Origin: Blastobasis lacticolella
Lineage: Eukaryota > Arthropoda > Insecta > Lepidoptera > Blastobasidae
DNA length: 64,000 nucleotides
Assembly: GCA_905147135.1 (NCBI GenBank)
Contig: LR990048.1
Location: forward strand, 5,502,563 to 5,566,562
Direction of reading: 5' to 3'
Of the stretch, positions 38,601 to 53,600 are shown piece by piece (position 1 is the stretch's first letter; each line of letters begins with the position of its first letter). A program made the translations under genes and the position numbers. The notes beneath the pieces are model-generated. The model had not been told where the DNA came from and searched no databases. It saw only the letters and a list, made by a program, of their open reading frames with translations.

Positions 38601-41600
38601 TAACCGTACAGTTTAATAATGGGATACTATTTAAAGACAAAAATAACATAAATAGTCGTATCAATTATAAATAATAAAGTGACCTAAAACCTACATAATT
38701 CAAGAAATGTACAGTGATTGTTGGTGAATGTGTACTACCGACATACTATTATGATGCAGAAAGATGACTATTCCGATGAGTAGTTTAACTTAGAACAAAT
38801 CGTTTATTTCGACTGCTTTCATCACAAGCGTAGTGCCCTGAGGGCCTATCGGCTATCTCAGTGTACAACTGAATTTGACATAAAAAAATCTGACACTACT
38901 CCAATTTGGTACTAATTTGGTAGACGCTATTGCCAGTTTTCAACGTAGATGACGTGGTGTAGAATTATCTAGTGTCAAATACAGTTGTCAACTGAGTTAG
39001 CCAATAGCCCCGCTGATGGCGATGCCGATTGGTTGCAACTGAACTGCATGATATGAACATGGGTTCGATCCTCAGATAGTGAAGTGCTTTTTTTTCTTCA
39101 CTTTTTTTTTTATTATTATATTTCACTGCTAAGAGTAACCCAGAAACAAACAAATAGACACTTTTAATCTACGTCAAAAGATATGAGTATTCCGATGAGT
39201 AGTTACATATAACTTCGAACTGCGCAATTGGTTATATCGATTGTCCTCTATTAAACCGCATGTGCGGTGGTCACGGGTTCGATCCTCGAGAAGTAAAAAA
39301 AAAATTTTTTTTTTTTTTTAATTGCTTCTTTTATTATATAGATATTACTACTAGAAATTACCCATAATGACTACTACTCGCAGAATGTACAATTTAAAAT
39401 TAGAAGACCAATTGAAAGCAGCACTAACTGAGTTAAAATTCTCAAGGGACAAAGTTCAACAATTACTGCTGGAGAGACAAGAGAGTGAAGCTGAAATTGG
39501 TGTAGTAAATAATAGAAATAAAGACCTTAAGGATCAACTTGTGGAACTAGATATACAACTGGAAGACATTCGAGCTCAGCGAGATCAACTTCAAGTAATA
39601 GTCGACTCATTTCAACAATGTAGCGAAGAACATGAGGCCGCTTTAGACCGAATCTCAGAGCTTGAACAGGAACTTTCATTAGCACACAGAGAAATAGACC
39701 AGCACAAAGCCGATAAATTGAACATAGCAACAGACAATACACAAGCAATGTACCAAGACCTAATATTAAAGAACATTAGATGCAATAATGAAACAATTTA
39801 CAAACAAGACATATATAATTTAAAATCGCAGATATTGCATTTGGAAACGGAACTTAAGACCACTATGTTACAATACGAAAATTCCCAAAAGCTGATAAAC
39901 GAATATTCAGATTCAATGAGTCAACTGATAACTGACCTCAAGCTTAATGAAGAGAAACTTAATTCACTGTTAACATACTGTAACTGTAATAAACAAAATG
40001 CAGTGGAAACTGATACTGTGAAAGAAACATCTAAACATAAAGATTATGACTTGAGCTTATCTATGTCTTCCGGGAGTTGTGTGGAGAATATTGCCATGAT
40101 CTGCGATCAGTCCACGTTAGTGGATTTCCGGAGCAAGCAAAGAGATATAGACAAAAGGTCACATGAAAGCGGCGTGCATGAAACACAGAATCACCAGCGC
40201 CTAGCGCATGATAGAGTCGTCGACCACAGGAGAGACTCTATCCAACAATTAGAAAAAATATCAGAGCCTTTATCGCAGATATTATCAATGACTTGTAACG
40301 ATAGAAGTGATCGCTCAGTGGACCACGATAGAAGAACGATTGTTTATAGTGATCAGATTGGCGTGGGTTTGGGAGCACAAATAGGTTACCATCTTCACCA
40401 TAATGTTACGAACTACTGTTATCCAAATATGGAATTTGTTGACATAATTAACAAAATATCAAAACAGACTTACAGTAGTAATACTGCGATTATTATAATG
40501 ATAGCCAATTATTACAACGTCAGTAAAATCACACTGGACAAATGTATCAAGCTCTTACTTAGTATCAGTAATAAGTATAAATGCAAATTCATATTTTGTA
40601 CTTTCCCATATTGCATAAATATTTCACAAGAACAAAATAAGTGTATACACAATTTGAATACATATATCTATAATTCAATTTATCATTATGATGACGCAAT
40701 CTCATTGTTTGACATTAATAAATTTATTTTTAGATTTAAGTTGACTCGAAATACAATGTTACTATCTAAAACTTTAAAACTTCGTTTAGCTAAATTATTA
40801 GGACATTATTTACAATTTATAACGACCAATAAAATGTGTGACAATTCATGTATTAAATTAAGTACTGGCGATAGTAATTGTTTAAACTAGTCAATTTGAC
40901 AACAGAGAAATCTAGTAATAGCAAATCGTCAGTTACTTCTGAAAAACAGGTTCTCTCTAGCAATAAGTGTAATATTGGTAGTACTATTATTGACTCTTCT
41001 ATTAAACTACTACATCAAAATATACAAGGGTTTTCTCCAAAAAAACTTGAAATAGAATTGTTCCTAGAAAAAATGAGATACGACATTATTTGCATAACAG
41101 AACATTGGCTAAAAGAACACGAAATAAACTGTCTAAATTATGAAAATTACTTTATAGGTAGTTCTTTTTGTCGTAAAACAACCATTCACGGGGGATCACT
41201 AATAATGACTCGTAACAATATTAAAGTAAAGGAACGCAGAGATATAGTACGGTTGTCAGTCGAACGTACCATTGAATTATCTTGTATAGAACTAGAGAGA
41301 CACATTGTAGTATGTGTGTATCGCCCCCCAAATAACGGCAACTTTGACAGTTTTGAGTCGGTAATGGAAGATGTATTGAAAATTATTTCAGCATCAAACA
41401 AGAAGCCAATGGTATGTGGAGATTTTAATGTCAATCTTTTTGAAGAAACTATGCTTTCGCGTAGACTATTAAATTTATTTAAATCGTTTAACCTAAATCA
41501 CATATTTTATGAGCCCACCAGAGTAACTTCCTCTACTTCTACATGTTTGGACAATATTTTCTGTAATTGTGAAATAATAGAAAAACAAATTCTAAGTGCA

Positions 41601-44600
41601 TTGCCGTCAGATCACTTTGGTCAACTTATAATGTTTCCATTCAAACAAGAAAATAAAAAAATATCGATAACAATTAGACCAGTTACAGCTTGCAAAATTA
41701 AAAACTTTAAAAATGGTGTAGCTAATAAATTAGATACTAAAATATTCGATACTGACGATGCTAATACTTTTTATAATGATTTTTTTTCAACTGTACACGC
41801 AGAATTTGAAAAATCTTTTAAAACAAAGACCGTTAATATAAAAACTGGATTTAAATTCAGCGATTGGGCGACCAAAGGCATTCGAAAAAGTAGAGAAAAT
41901 CTGTTTAATTTATATGCCGATAAGGCCTTACTAAAAAGTGATAGTTTTAATGATTATGTTAGAAAGTACTCAAATATATTTAAAATGGTTTGCCAAAAAG
42001 CCAAAGCTAAATTCATAAATAATAAAATTTTAAGTTCTGATAATAAAATAAAAACAATTTGGGCTATCATAAACAATGAAACTGGCAAAGTACGTAATAA
42101 AGTTCAAGAATATAAATTGAAAACATGTGCAGGTATTGTAAATTCTAATGAGGAAGTAGCTCAAGAATTCGAAGAATTCTTTAGCAATATTCCCATTAAA
42201 ACCACTGCACACTTGAACTCCTCTTCCAGCAGAGCCTTGGCCTTGCTTAAAGCACACGTACCTGCATGTATGGAAAAGTTAAAATTTAGACACGTGACCC
42301 CTCTAATAATTGTAAAGACATTTGACAGCATAAAAGTAAAATCAACAGAAGACATATGGGGAATGTCAGTAAATGCATGTAAAGCTAGTATATCTATCTT
42401 AGCACCACACCTTGCTGCTATTTATAATAAATGTATCGACGATGGGGTTTTCCCAGATCTTCTTAAGTATAGTAAGTTAGTTCCTTTATTTAAATCAGGT
42501 GATAGTGGGGATACAAGTAACTACAGACCAGTTTCTGTTTTGCCAGTAATGAGTAAAATTTTCGAAAAATTAATAATGAATGATATGTTATGTCACTTCA
42601 ATCTAAATAATATTTTCAATCATCAACAATTTGGCTTTACTAAGGGGCGCTCTACTGTCGATGCTGGTATCGCCTTAATCCAGAATATCTTGGAGGCATG
42701 GGAGGATTCGAAAGATGCTATAGGCGTGTTTTGTGATCTTTCCAAAGCCTTCGATTGCGTGGAACACGACACACTAATTTTGAAGTTGAAACACTACGGT
42801 GTTACTGACAAGGCATTAGATTTAATGAAATCTTACCTAACAAATAGAATGCAACGGGTCCAAATAAACAGAGTGAAGTCTGCAGGGTCGACTCTGGGAA
42901 TTGGTGTGCCACAGGGTTCAATTTTGGGTCCATTTTTATTTCTGGTGTATGTCAATGACTTGCCATTTGTAACTCAAGGTCTGGCGAAAACAGTGTTATT
43001 TGCAGATGACACGTCCCTTATATTTAAAATTAGGAGAAATACTCAAAGTGTCAACGAAATTAATAACACCCTCCTTAAGGTCCAAGATTGGTTTACGATA
43101 AATAACCTTGTACTGAATGCAAAAAAAAACGAAGTGTGTGCATTTTCAATTACCTAATGTAAACAATCCCGTTATCAATGTTAAAATTAATAATGAAAAT
43201 TTAGATTTCCACACTAATACAGTTTTCTTGGGAATGACAATAGACAACCGTTTACAGTGGGGTCCTCACATAACAGCCTTGTCGAGTCGGCTTAGTTCTG
43301 CTGCTTACGCTGTAAAGAAGATTAGGCAATTGACGGACATAACAACAGCAAAACTGGTATATTTTGCGTATTTCCACAGCTTACTCTCGTATGGCATTTT
43401 GTTGTGGGGTCATGCGGTAGATTTAAATTCAGTGTTTGTTTTGCAAAAGAGAGCTGTACGGGCTATTTATGGTCTGAGGAGTCGAGATTCCTTAAGGCAA
43501 TTATTTAAAGAAACTAACATTTTGACTGTACCCTGTCAATATATTTATGAAAATATTGTATATGTTAGAAAAAATACACAAATGTTCAAGAAGAACTGTG
43601 ACATACATAACATTAATACTAGAAATAAAAACAAATTAGTACACTTAAAAACTAGGCTAAGCAGAATTCTGAATTCATTTGTAGGGGCCAGTATTCAGTA
43701 TTATAATAAAATACCTAACGACATAGTCGAGCTGCCTATAAATAAATTTAAGTCTGTTGTAAAGACCACTTTATGTAAAAAAGCATATTATAACGTAAAT
43801 GACTATGTTGGAGATAAAAATGCTTGGAGTGACATTCGGTTAAATTAAAATTATATAATTGATATGTGGAAAATGTTTTGACATTTTAATATTCATTCTT
43901 GACATTTAATTAATTTATATAAATTATATTTATAACATTGTATGTTAGACGTATATCAATTTGACATTATCTATTAATTTTTATTTATTGTTTATATGAT
44001 TACTGTTAAGTATGGACATTGTATTAACGTTCAATAAGTGTATTTTTGATACCTATGTTGAATAAAATTAATTGATTGATTGATTGATATAACGTCAAGT
44101 AACAATACTGAGACTAGAGATAAATTTAGTTGAAAAACGTTTAAATTAAAAAAAGAAACTAGTTTTGAGTTACAACAGTCAATGACTCCGACAAAAGTAT
44201 TTTATTTTTCCTTATGATGACCTATCTAAGAAGTAGAGCGTTGTAATTACAGTGTAGACTATATACTAATAAGTAATTTATATTTAACATTATTTGCTAG
44301 GTTTGAATAACTTAAGAATGTGTCCCATAACACTTTTTTCTTATTCTCTCTATTAACGGGAAGACACATTGTTCTTGTGTTCTTTGTAGTAAGCACTCAT
44401 TGCGCTAAGTATGTATCACTTATATACACTACACTAACTCAAAAGGTGTTGTCCTTTTCAGCCTTCGCACTATGCTTGTGTTGTCAGGGGGCTGAATAGC
44501 CTCGACATTCACATAATGATGAAGCCTTCTTTCATGTGCTCCGGCGAATTTTTTAATCATAGTTGCAACAAGATCCACCTTGAGATCCCGGTGTACACCA

Positions 44601-47600
44601 TTGTTTCTGATGTACCAGGGCGCATTTACAGTGTCCCGTAATACTTTGTTTTGGAACGTTCTATCGTCTGTGTTAGCCCGTTTAATACAGCCTCATAGCT
44701 GAATACCGTACATCCATACTGGCATTAGGGCCTGCTTGTAGGGATTGAAGTATTAAATAACGAGTCTCGTTTTATATAATAAAATGTCTAAAGAACAAGG
44801 AAAATTACACCGATCATCCGAGCAACCCGCAAGGTTATTGGCGCGTCGACACAGGCAAACTTCAATCTCTACAGAAACACAAAACTCCCGCACGAACGCA
44901 AACAACCTATCAGAAGTTGAACCTCGAATCGCAAGAAACAGGGAAGGCCCGACCATGACAAATTAGCGGCTGCGTAGTAACAAATATCTCCGAGTTGTTT
45001 ACTGCGTCGGCCTCCGCTGACATGCTGATTATGGATGTAATCAGGTAGAGGAAGACGTGACTTGCAGCGGTGCGCGCCACATTTGCATGCAGCCACATCG
45101 CAATGTGAGCCCGCGGCGAGCTAGACGCTTCTGTGCTGTGCAATGCGGTAATCCAATAACTGGAATCTTGTAACAGAGACGTGTGTAGGTTTTTGGGCAT
45201 GTAGGTAGATATATACTGCATAGATATGGGGATCAGTAATCTAGCAAAATGCACTTTTTATCGTGGAAATGACACAACGATTTTATGACCTACCTCAAGG
45301 TCAAGAGCTCAGCGATACTATACACTAGGCGGTATTACTCATCCGTGCTAACATAAAATTATCGCCTCGTTAGATTCATCTTATTAAAGACATTGATTCA
45401 CTCAACTACTTTTGTGTTGCGTTTTGGGAAACTTCCAAGTTCCCACCGTTAATTTTACCGATGTAGCTTATTTTATGTCCCTTTGTGTGCACCTCCTTAT
45501 AAGGCGTGTGGTTCATTTAATTAGGTAGTGAAAAAAAGTTTTGTATCAACTGAATAAAAATGTAGCGACCTTTTCAGCCGTAAACATGATTCAAAAATTA
45601 ATAAATCCCGACATAAATATAGCGCGGACAGGTAGGTACAACAATACTTACTGGCACATTTCAAGCGATCCCTGCATACTTGCATGAGAGTGCAGTTCTG
45701 AAAGCGGCTCTTTTGAGCGGACGATGTACATTGCGGAGTGAAAAGGAGTAGATTGTTTCACGGCATGAATCGGGGCGGCAGCGAGGAAGCTCGCGGCGAC
45801 AACGGCGTGGGAGGGGCGCGGCACGGGAGCGCCGCGGCCGGGCTCCATGCCAAGTACTAGCGCCACTGCACCGTCGCCCGGCCAATATACGTTTGCGGCC
45901 GGGAAACTGCCCCGCGACCTAAGCCCCAGAGGACAAGACCGAGCGGCACGCACGCCGCACGGAACAGGCAAAATAGTTGTTGTGTCGTGTGAATGTCTCG
46001 CACGTTGTCTAGGGTTTTTAACGTGAAGCATCTCAAAGTCCACGAGGCAGGAATTCGCGGCGGATTTTATGCGAGCGCCCGCCGTATCGTGGGAGAAAAT
46101 ATTTGAGGCGCTAGTAATTCTCTTTATGCTCCCCTTGAGCTTGACACTGCCGAGTCATGGCGTGTCGCCGTGGAGGAAACGCTAGGTACCAACTGTGAAA
46201 TCGGTGACGTCAAAGTTAATTTGGTACGGTTTGATCGCCATTTGTCTCTTCCTATAAAGTAGGAAAGGTCGTAAAGTTCACTCGTATAGACGACGGCGAG
46301 TGCGTCAGTCGAGTACGCGGCGAACCGGCATAGCCCCACAGGTGATTGATATATTACAGCGGGACGGAGTAGCGGCAGAAAAAATAAACAATCGGTCCAG
46401 ATTCCATTATAATATTTAACTTTGGAAAGTATGCGGAGGAAAAATTTTCGAGTTTCCGTAAACATATCAAGTTACTGGTGCTATTGCTAATTTGGTAGGT
46501 ACGAGTCGTATTTCAGTTATCGAGTGCTGAGAGTACTAGATTCGCTAGAGACGGCGCTTATTTATTTATAGTACCAAGAATGAGGTACAGGTTCTCGCTA
46601 TAAAAGTATGTAATGAGACGAATAAAAGTAACACGCATGTAACAGCCAGTTAGACTCGTGGGATGGGATAGAAAAAGCGCGTCTATCCGCAGACAACGCA
46701 AATAAACCACTTATCGTATGGCGACGCTCTATTTGATCGTCGTCGCCAGAAGCGTGCTGGGTAAAGAAACGGTGTGCACGTAAGGGCAAACAGATACATT
46801 TAGTTAGGTCGGTTGGTTTCAGGCAGACGTTTTATGGTGAGATGTCGCGGATCGGGATGTTTATGATATCATAAATTAAGTGATCACAAGGATTTGAGAA
46901 GATATCGCTTTGGCTTTTACTTCACGATGCCGTAAATCACCGCTAGCTATAAAATCAATTCGATCAAAGACAAACGCAATATATCAGATACATTCTATCA
47001 AATCTACGTAATGTAGTGGAGTGGATTGCGCGGTTTGTTCCAGGCCTTAGCCTTAGCCGTCAGGTCCGCAGGTGGGCGGCGATGAATCATGCGCCCGCGC
47101 AGCAGATAACACTATCAGACATTTTTATTTTTGTTTTGTTAAAACGATCGCAGACAGCGGCCGGCGACCGACGGATGTGTACATGTTTGTTAAACGTATG
47201 TGTTTACAACGTAAAAATAACCACAACGCCTTATATGGCACCTGACTTTGAAAGTAGTAAGAAGGCGCTGTTCGTTACAATTACAAGTAGTTTCAAAGTG
47301 CAGGAATAAAATTACTGATTTCAATTTTCTTTACATTTTGTACGGATTTGCTCTTAACAAAAGATAAGGTCAACGATGGAGCGAATACACCCAGAAGATT
47401 TAAATTGACTCGTTTCAGTAATCGGATTTGTATTCATTCAGAAATACGGGAAAAAGCATGATCTAGTGTAATATAAGATACCGCACATCCATCTGTGCAT
47501 TTTTTTTCGTTTACCTAGGCATATTTATCTAGATAAACAAAAAATTTCAATAATTTGAACGATAAGAAACAACAGGTAAGTGGCGATGCGACCGAAGATG

Positions 47601-50600
47601 AAATTCCAAATGCTTGTTTTTCCTTTTTTGTCATAAAGCGAGATTCTAGTTTGAAATATAACAACTAGGGGAAAAGTGGGAGGGCAATCGGCATTGTCAT
47701 ACCCATCATATTTATAGGGTCACCTTGCCCGTCGGCGGCGGCATATCATTGCGACATGGAAATTACGTTACAAAAGTAGTCCAATTTAACTAATTGATTT
47801 GCGGTGGCCTTATATCACAATTGTTAGCGTTTTGTGAATACGTCGCGTAATACCAACATGGTGAAAAAGAAATTATAGGATCAGGATTTTGTTACCAATA
47901 CGGTTGAGTTCGTCGTAATGATTAGTTTTACTTAAGGGAAATTAGCCAGGAACAGAAATATCATAAGGTTTATCAGGTGGTAGGACGCCGCCAAGCAATA
48001 AGGCTTGCATTGTTTTTATTTCTTTGTTGTTGAAGGATAAGGTAGCCAGCGCATTTACAGACATGAGGCATGGCATCTTAGTCCTCACGGTGACAACGCA
48101 CCTGCGTTTCTGCATTTTGTTGCCTGCAACCTAAATGCATGAATCTTACATGTTATGGGCGACAGTTACCGTTTACCATTAGGTGGGCTATCTGCTCGTT
48201 TTTCACTGCGTAACATAAAAAAATAATACTGGAGTATTAATAACACTTTACGCATTTTTTAAGAATAAAAAAGAATGTGGACTTGAGCCACCTCCACATC
48301 AGTGGCGAATTTTGTTGTTTCGCTTCACGTTTGGCAGGCGGGCTGATCATCGCAGTGCAGAAAATACTAAGACCCTTGCCTAGTAAGTACACTAAGGTGT
48401 TAGTTCTATATTCTACATTGCCTTTGAATATATATATGTGCACGTGCGAGCAATTAAATGTATAAATTATTGTTTCATTCATTAATTACACGAACAATCG
48501 GCACATGTTATTGTCAGTTTTACGCAGATAGGTATTGTAGAATAAACAAAACGAAACAAACAATACGAACCAAATAACATATGTCCAAGTTGCCTCTACC
48601 CACATCAAACGGGTCAGAACGATAATGTCGCTCTATGCCTCTGTGGACATGTAGAGATAGTTGGAGACCATTATATTTGGCACGATATGGGTAGGGACAG
48701 GACAGAGAATTGTAGGAAGAACTAGCAAATGGCAAGCCCGTGTTACGTTCAATACAAATGTTTCAACAAGAACACTGCGAAGGTTTGTGAAACCTACCGT
48801 TCCTAAGTCTTACTTACATATACAGGAGTATGTAAGTCTTACGTGGCGGGAGGTACCAACATGCAACGTGAATAGAACCATATGAGAACCATAAAATTAC
48901 CGAAACTGGTGATCGAAACCACGTGACCGATCACACGGACAGTCGTAAAACGGAAATAAATGCGATCAACAGCTAGCGTAGATAAAATCAATTTCTCTTT
49001 TATGGGACTGCGCTGTGTGTCTTGTTCGTAAAGTGTGAATAAAAACACATAACTTGTAAACTCTATGAATGCGACGTAATAGTTTTATTTATATACTAGC
49101 TGTGTCCGCGACAAGTGGGTGCAGATTGGGATTCAATACATTCAAATAAATTCGTTAAAATAATGTAAATATAGTTTGAATAATCGAATTACATCCAATG
49201 ACGCACTAATTGAGGATAAGTGGATTGGATATGAATAATAATACGAACACGAGAGTTCAACAAATTAATTGAGATCTAAGAACGAGCCAGAAGCAATGCC
49301 CATTCGTATAGGTCGAGAAAACCGATAAGAAGTCATTACGAGTATACAAAACAACTGCCTAAGTAGCGTATAACAGACAGGGAACATGTGCGAAAGAATA
49401 GTATGCTATGCAACACGCCAAGCGATCAGTAAATTGTCTCCGTAATACAGACAAGTACCTAGCAAACGAATACTCTCTCATATTGATCATGTATTTTGCA
49501 CATTTAGTGTTGTCTGCATTTGCTACTTTGCACCCAAATACGGTTTGGCATCACTACGAAGGATAGACGTGCCAAGAGGCGTGACGTAGTTGAGTTCGTC
49601 GCGGGCTGTCCCGTCTATGTGCTCCGCGCTCCGATGAGTCACCAGCCGAGGGGCGCCGCAACCGAACACCACCGCACACCTGGACTCACCGAGCGGGCAA
49701 GGATCCGGCTAACGGGCACCAGCGACCAATTAAATACATCACCAACGCCACTATTCGTGACCCAAATCGCCAGTGTATACATAAACGCAGGCAAATATCT
49801 CCTAATTTAACAAGTAACAGAGATAATGTTGGCGTGAGGCGTGTTTTTGTTCAAAATAACTTTTAGGTTGGATCTATTATGGCTGCTAAATATCGAAGAC
49901 CTGGTGCCGGAAAAGAAATGTCACGTGCCAACTCCTGAGTCATCCGTCAAGAAATGTCGATTGCTCATCGAAGTATAATATTTAACCCACGCGTGGGAAG
50001 CCGCATGAGCTATAATGTGGCGGCGACCAAAATATTAAAATTAAAATCAAGGACGTCCGCGTAACTGTAACGACAAACAATTTCAATTTGTAAACTTGTG
50101 GCTGCGTGGCATTGTGTCCGTAACACGGTGTTTGTTTTGATATTTGTGATAGTACTTGGCAAGGCTGGTACCGCTGAGCGTGTTTAGATCCCGGCTGTAA
50201 ACGAATTTAGATACCCAATTAACTGGAAACCTTGATCGATTTCTTTTCTACACTAATGCCTATTATAAGCCGTATAATTTGTATAAACTGAATCCAAAAC
50301 TTCTTTTTCAACCTGTCTGTATTATGTAAAATGTAGCTCCTATTGAATTTACCTTTACTCGAGTAATGAATGACACTCTGGCTTCAAAAATCTTTTAATA
50401 AAAATATAAGAAGTCTCCCACGGGAGTTTATAAAGATCATATATTGTATATCGAATTACATGCATCGGAAGGAATACGAGCTAGTAATTTAACACATAAC
50501 TTACTAACAAAATTATTGAAGATTACGTCGGCACGCGAGCAACGACTCGAATAACATCCCGATAAGCATACTGCGAGCGACGTGGCTGTTCTTTGTTCCA

Positions 50601-53600
50601 ATGAGTTCCCATGGGCGATCGAATTCGCATGTCCCCGGACGACAAACGCGACAATAGAGTAGCCTTCCGCTCAGTCAATACGGCTGCGGAGGGCGCGCCG
50701 AGAGCGACGACCGCGCCCGCTGCTGATTAGATACTCGTATTATTACAGTGCACCGCAACTTTTGACATCCATGACGCGTCGCGGCCGCGCTTCCAAATAC
50801 CATTCCTGAATTAGAACAAATTGACAAGCAATGAAGGCCGTCCTTAATGGGATCCGTCGAATATCGACAACGACGACGACGGTATTGGAACTTGTTGACA
50901 AATTGCTTATAAGACGTATTGCACTTATTAGTTAACTATAAAAAGTCTACTATACAACAGCAGATACGGTGACAAGTTCGTAATAGTCATTTCCGGTCTA
51001 TTAGTAAAGGATGATGCACGATTTTTTACTATGAACTAGGCAGGCAGATTATTGTAATTTTCAGCAAGCTATTTGTTATACAATATACGGTTCAAAGAGT
51101 TCATAACGTCACATGATTGATAGATGTTGCAACTCCGATGGAGAATGCAGATGCAATATAACGCTGTCTAAAAGTTAGAGAGAACTGGCAGCCCGAGCTT
51201 AATAACGTATAACTTTCAGTGTAGTTATGATTGACACAAATATTAAACGAGTTATTGTGATCCTGAATTTGTCAGTAAAACTATCCGGCAAAATGTTATT
51301 AACAATGTTTTGCGTACCTACTCTACATAAAACCTTCCTTTTTCTACAGCAATATATTTTAGTCCATTTCATGCTATCATAATTTTGCCGAAAATTGGTG
51401 AATTGAATTGCCTGAAGTCACGAAACATCACATATTACGTTAGTGAATAGTGTAGTATACTACATTTCTTTTAGAATCTGCGCGGATTTTATATGTAACT
51501 ATGTACTATGAAATTTCGTACAAGATGTCGAAACAGTGTCTTTATTAAACAGTCAGGTAATCTAATAAAACGGAATGTTTGCATAATACCATATTAATAC
51601 TGATATCTAAAATCTTTTCTGATTTATTTTTTCAAGAATTTCCCTGCTTGTTTTTCAATAAGCAGTTTTCAAAAGCCATTTCGTATATGTATTAAAATAT
51701 AACTACTACGTACCTCTCCTAAGTCTTTCCGCCTGAAGCACCATATGCAGCCGGTGAGCACGCCCGCGAACGATGCGACAATCGCCACCGCTGCCAACGT
51801 GCACAACCAATCTTCAGGCCAATCTGGACCGCTGGCATCTGGAAGATAATGAGTTACTTAGAATAGATATCTGATAGAGGATACCGAAATCGAAAGTGGT
51901 ATTTGGGGCTTGTGACGCTCAAAGAGGCTTATATAACAATCATTGCAGCGGCAATCCCGGTTGTGCTCTGATTCAGGATTTAGCAGATCAGGTAATTACA
52001 ATAGAGCGACCGCCATCTGATCTCCGTGATCCTGTTAAAAGGGGAACCTGACCAGATTGAATGACGGTTACACATTCAGTCGACTGAACGTGCAGGTTTC
52101 CTCACAATGTTTTCCCTCACCTTAAAAGTATCGGTAAGTGTACAACTTATGTACATAACACAGAAAAAGTCGTTAGTAGGTACATGGCGGCACTGGGATC
52201 GAACTCAATATCTCTCTCACGAGGCCGAACAGCTTTTACGCCACCGGCTCTCCTCAATGGGGCTTACATCGAATGCATTGCGAACGGTTAAAAAATACGG
52301 CGCCCGGAGCCTTTTTCGGTGACCTATCTTCATTTCTGATCCTATCACGTAAATAAACTCTGACCATACATCTCCATCGCTCGTTGAGTCATCCTAAGTC
52401 TTCTTATGAGGCCGAGAGGCACCATGTTTCTGATCAGAGATCGAAGTGATAGTTATCTTCGATAATAATGATAATTACTATTGACATAATTATCCTATAA
52501 ATACCCAATAAATATAAAGATCATTATCTGGATAATTTCGAATCCAGTTCAAGGTCAATGGACATTTGTCTTTTGAAAGACGCTGTGGTATTTTGAACAA
52601 GATTGTCCGCAACGTTCCGAACGCTACCCAACAGAGCTGGATTAGTCGATTATCCACCAATAGCTATGTCATTTATTTCTCTGGCAATGGCATTACCAGG
52701 TATAATAGGGAAGCGTTTTTTGTGCATCTATACCAAAAGAACTGCGTGTTGAGTTATGGGCCAATAAGCGACCGCATAATTACTCCCAAACTAAGACCAT
52801 CACCGGTACACCTGAACCTTGTACAAATCTACGCCCCTTGATGGGCTGCATCCAAATCCAACGAAGAGTCTGAGCTGGAGGTTGCTATATCCAAAATCCC
52901 TAGCAGAGAATTACTCATTAATAAGGGTAATTTCCATGCAAAGTTTGAAGCGAACTCTCAACAGTTGCAGGGATAAATTTGGGCTTGGGATGATCAATAA
53001 AAGGGGTGAACGTCTGATATGGTTTGCAACCGATAACAATTCTAACAAACATACTATTTCAACACCACCCTCGCAGATTGTACATAATTTCTGGACTTCA
53101 CCCACTCGGAAATATCGCAACCAGTTCGATGAAAATCTTGATTCGATCGCGATGAAAATCCTCAATCCGAAATGCCCACAACCCACAACACGCCTGGAGC
53201 TGACTGCGGGCACACAACACGCCTGGAGCTGACTGCGGACATAATTCAGAAAACTGAAAATATAACTTAGATCTACAAGAACACGGGATAATCAGAAGAG
53301 GGAAGACGTAAATGACCGCTTAAAATTCAGAATGGTCAACAGAGCCTAGGATAGTGGACAAACATCAACATGAACCTCAAAGAAGATTCCAAAAGAAGTA
53401 GCAAAATAACAACTTATTACAATTGCAAGCCACGGCTTACAGAGTAACATGCAATCAACTACCTAAGCGTAAGAAACAACACTGGTTAGTGGACGCAACT
53501 CTTTCTCTAGTGGATGAACGACGTGAGAGGAAAGCGCGGGGCGCGAGTGACACGGGATTGAACAGAATTTCTGCGCAAATTCAAGCGAATTTACAAAATC

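Larger units (their letters stand above)
38760..44089 (+). mobile_element. Nearly full-length CR1/Daphne-like LINE, antisense to LMTK
   Basis: The element has a leader with repeated units, ORF1, ORF2 with endonuclease and reverse transcriptase, a short AT-rich 3' UTR and a (TTGA)n tail at 44072-44089 in place of poly(A). A microsatellite tail is typical of CR1-group elements. It lies in LMTK intron 2 in the opposite orientation. ORF1 is intact and ORF2 is interrupted once, so the insertion is young. The left boundary is approximate, and I cannot identify target-site duplications with confidence. Confidence 0.75.
32135..51713 (-). other. LMTK intron 2 (19.6 kb)
   Basis: The largest intron, between the membrane-helix exon and the microexon. 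It contains the antisense LINE at 38760-44089, a Jockey fragment, LINE tails and several GC-rich patches. I find no other supported coding exon. Short open frames at 33798-34088, 35500-35840, 46124-46465, 47016-47309 and 49520-49810 have no recognisable similarity. Confidence 0.6.

Noticed and set aside
39061..39280. Two tRNA genes
   Set aside because: Only B-box-like GGTTCGATCC is present; no acceptor stem, A box or cloverleaf can be drawn.
45648..46043. 131-codon - strand frame as an alternative LMTK N-terminus
   Set aside because: Spliced at the visible donor it would enter the microexon out of phase; kept only as a possible non-coding first exon.
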